In this document: piece after piece, positions 62,356-64,000 of the stretch
Position numbering within the stretch: the stretch's first letter is position 1
How the letters are laid out: every line of letters starts with the position of its first letter
NCBI RefSeq assembly: GCF_004345425.1
Contig: NZ_SLVP01000012.1
Location: forward strand, 58,935 to 122,934
Direction of reading: 5' to 3'
Length of the DNA stretch: 64,000 nt
DNA from: Paenibacillus sp. BK033
Lineage (GTDB): Bacteria; Bacillota; Bacilli; Paenibacillales; Paenibacillaceae
Program-made: the position numbers and the translations under genes
The notes under the pieces: model-generated
The model's database searches: none
What the model saw: the letters and a program-made list of their open reading frames with translations, nothing else
Told to the model about the DNA's origin: nothing

Positions 62356-63537
62356 TTAGAAAAAGTCAGGCAGGAACGTTGTTCGTAGCGGAATTCTTCT
62401 CTCCAATTGCTCCGCTAGTTGGCTTTCGCCTTGAATGAGTCCGTAACGAAGCAGCTCTGTCGGACGTTTATAACCGGTCAGTATCGCAGCCAAGGATCCG
62501 ATTCCTGTCCGAATGGATGCCTTGTTAGTCTCTCCCGATAACCGTTGTACATTCGCTGTGCCATCGGCGTCGATACGAACCTCGAACTGTCCATTGTTCC
62601 AAGCCGCATGCTCATCCTGAATATTGAACAAGAAGGATTCTTCGTTGCCGGCCTCAAATGGATATTCCTTAAGGAATGCTTCCGCATCCACAATCCGGGC
62701 CATAAAGTATGGCTCGATCTCTTGCTTTATCCGAGGATTATGGAGCAAGTAAGCAAGCCCGTCGTCTGTAGCGACCTTAATCTCAAGCCGGTCAATCATG
62801 GAATCGTGCTGACCAAGGAACGACCATATAGCGCGGCGCGCCTCATCGGTCAAATCGACCAATTCGTGAACGAACAGCTCTCTGTTCTTCACCTCATAAA
62901 TGACATAACCTTGCGCTTTTCCGGCGCTGTCAAAGAAGACGCAGGTCTGCCCCTTTTTGCGCGACGCAATCCTGTAATTCCACCAGGCTGCCGAGCGGTC
63001 CAAGGCCCCATTCACCTGCTTGGCATAAGCGTTATAGATCGGATTCAACAGCTCGTAACTCTGCTCCACGCGTTTGATCGTTCCGTTGTACGGCGATCTT
63101 GCCGGCAGCTGGTTCACATCGATCCGGTATGTCTTAAGATCCGTGTATACCTCCCAGCCGAACTTGCGGTAAAAGCCAATCGAAAAAGGATGGAGAAAAG
63201 ATAACGTTTGCCCCTTCTCTTTCATCTTTTCGAGTGAGTGATGCAGCAGCTCAGCAACTAAGCCCTGACGTCTGAACTCAGGCCAAGTAGATACCCCTGC
63301 AATGCCGCCCATGGCAAATCGCTTATCTCCAATATAGGTATATAAGTCAAGGATGGCCAGCTGAGCTGCAAGCTTGCCATCTATGTAGATCCCCCAGCGA
63401 TCCGTTTCCTCCCGTTCAAAGCGCTCCTGTGATTCTGCCAGCTTAGCAGCCGGAATTTCGTATTGAAATGCGAACTGACTTAATTCAATCATATCCTCGA
63501 ATTGATCCATTGTAAGCAATCTTGTTTCCTTGGTCAT
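62356..63537 (-). CDS. GNAT acetyltransferase (Eis-like)
   Basis: 393 residues from the ATG at 63537 with GAGAGGAGTC. N-terminal GNAT fold with the acetyl-CoA loop STWPEFRRQGLVAELLHHSL, a second degenerate GNAT half, and a C-terminal SCP2-like domain (EVRIDADGTANVQRLSGETN), the three-part structure of Eis-type enzymes. Substrate unknown; Eis enzymes can acetylate aminoglycosides or lysines. It lies between guaB and the 5S rRNA gene. Confidence 0.88.
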   Translation of the reverse strand: MTKETRLLTMDQFEDMIELSQFAFQYEIPAAKLAESQERFEREETDRWGIYIDGKLAAQLAILDLYTYIGDKRFAMGGIAGVSTWPEFRRQGLVAELLHHSLEKMKEKGQTLSFLHPFSIGFYRKFGWEVYTDLKTYRIDVNQLPARSPYNGTIKRVEQSYELLNPIYNAYAKQVNGALDRSAAWWNYRIASRKKGQTCVFFDSAGKAQGYVIYEVKNRELFVHELVDLTDEARRAIWSFLGQHDSMIDRLEIKVATDDGLAYLLHNPRIKQEIEPYFMARIVDAEAFLKEYPFEAGNEESFLFNIQDEHAAWNNGQFEVRIDADGTANVQRLSGETNKASIRTGIGSLAAILTGYKRPTELLRYGLIQGESQLAEQLERRIPLRTTFLPDFF

Positions 63538-63624
63538 AACCAGACTCCTCTCAAATTGGCCTGTAAACATTCACATTATGGCATAGCAAGAGAAGCTAGG
63601 GCAATGTTAGAAAACAATAAACAC

Positions 63625-63652
63625 AAAAAAACCTGCCGCGAAATGCGGCAGG
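63625..63652 (-). terminator. Terminator of the rRNA operon
   Basis: Minus-strand CCTGCCGC / GCGGCAGG stem with a 5-nt loop followed by TTTTTTT, just after 5S rRNA. Confidence 0.9.
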
Positions 63653-63662
63653 CTCTTTCATT

Positions 63663-63779
63663 GCTTGGCGACGTCCTACTCTCCCAGGACCCTGCGGTCC
63701 AAGTACCATCGGCGCTGGAGGGCTTAACGGTCGTGTTCGGTATGGGAACGCGTGGTTCCCCTCCGCCATCGCCACCAAA
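63663..63779 (-). rRNA. rrf: 5S ribosomal RNA
   Basis: Reads TGGTGGCGATGGCGGAGGGG at its 5' side and GATGGTACTTGGACCGCAGG towards its 3' end, the standard Firmicute 5S sequence. About 117 nt; exact ends are approximate. Confidence 0.95.
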
Positions 63780-63910
63780 CGTAAGGCGTTTTTTGCGCCT
63801 TGAAAACTGGATGCGAAAGTTTGAATTCCTTAAGTTCATTTATGGGGCCCCCGCAAAGTACTCGGAAGTAACTCCGAAGCATTTGCTTCACTTTGTGGGG
63901 TATCCTTTAG

Positions 63911-64000
63911 GATAAGCCCTCGACCGATTAGTATTCGTCAGCTCCACACATTGCTGTGCTTCCACCCCGAACCTATCAACCTCGTCGTCTTCAAGGGGTC
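63911..64000 (-). rRNA. rrl: 23S ribosomal RNA, 3' end (runs off the window)
   Basis: The minus strand ends with the universal 23S 3' segment (GCTGACGAATACTAATCGGT then CGAGGGCTTATCC). The 130-bp spacer to 5S contains the usual CCTTGAAAACTGGAT-type sequence and a conserved processing stem. Confidence 0.95.

Overview
The window joins a temperate siphophage genome (about 1-47,094) to ordinary chromosome of a spore-forming Firmicute (47,095-64,000). Paenibacillus is the best fit. The chromosomal side reads, leftwards on the minus strand, 23S and 5S rRNA, a GNAT gene, guaB, a dacA-type carboxypeptidase, pdxS, pdxT, serS and tRNA-Ser(UGA), an order familiar from Bacillus next to an rRNA operon. 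A SspP-like spore protein also points to an endospore former. The junction is a tRNA-Arg(CCU)-like 3' half with CCA and its terminator (47,051-47,140), read as attR. The left end, the lysis genes and any integrase lie outside the window.

Nearly all phage genes are on the minus strand and run from right to left. 46.8-41.5 kb holds small early genes and the helicase loader. 41.2-28 kb holds replication and recombination genes: DnaB-like helicase, DnaG-like primase, a sigma-like factor, an SSB-like protein, family A DNA polymerase, a short clamp homologue and a Cas4-like nuclease. 27-17 kb holds a RuvC-like resolvase and nucleotide metabolism: class Ib ribonucleotide reductase (NrdI, E, F), PhoH, dimeric dUTPase, thymidylate synthase, dNMP kinase, plus an orphan cytosine methyltransferase. 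16-13 kb holds an ArpU-like regulator and an ATP-dependent ligase. 11.5-0 kb is the late block: terminases, portal, scaffold, capsid, head-tail connectors, tail tube, tail chaperones and tape measure. Five plus-strand units (12.1-13.4, 14.4, 17.3, 37.5, 43.6 kb) look like independently controlled morons or repressors.

The points most worth a second look are as follows. (1) Several intact phage genes (terL, dcm, nrdE, a ruvC-like gene, a Cas4-like gene, a PD-(D/E)XK gene, a 3D-domain gene) have no usable AUG, GUG or UUG where the protein and Shine-Dalgarno say they should start. AUC, AUU or ACG sits there instead. (2) A 43-bp bipartite element with constant internal spacing occurs three times, always pointing into early or metabolic transcription units, once just upstream of the sigma-like gene. 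(3) There is an array of five 15-bp iterons beside a ribbon-helix-helix gene, and an array of three 17-bp palindromes with exact 23-bp period between a HTH gene and terS. (4) A 17-bp inverted repeat arm pair frames a structured leader for the SSB-like gene. (5) An A AAA AAG slippery site makes the tail chaperone frameshift.

On the chromosomal side I also see a 5'-truncated SDR gene beside attR, a two-component methionine-type ABC transporter cassette (ATPase and permease), a NucA/NucB-type nuclease, a FrnE-like DsbA protein, a lipoprotein, small spore-type proteins and an unidentified structured RNA candidate at 49.3-49.5 kb. All calls come from reading translations and motifs; no database search was run.
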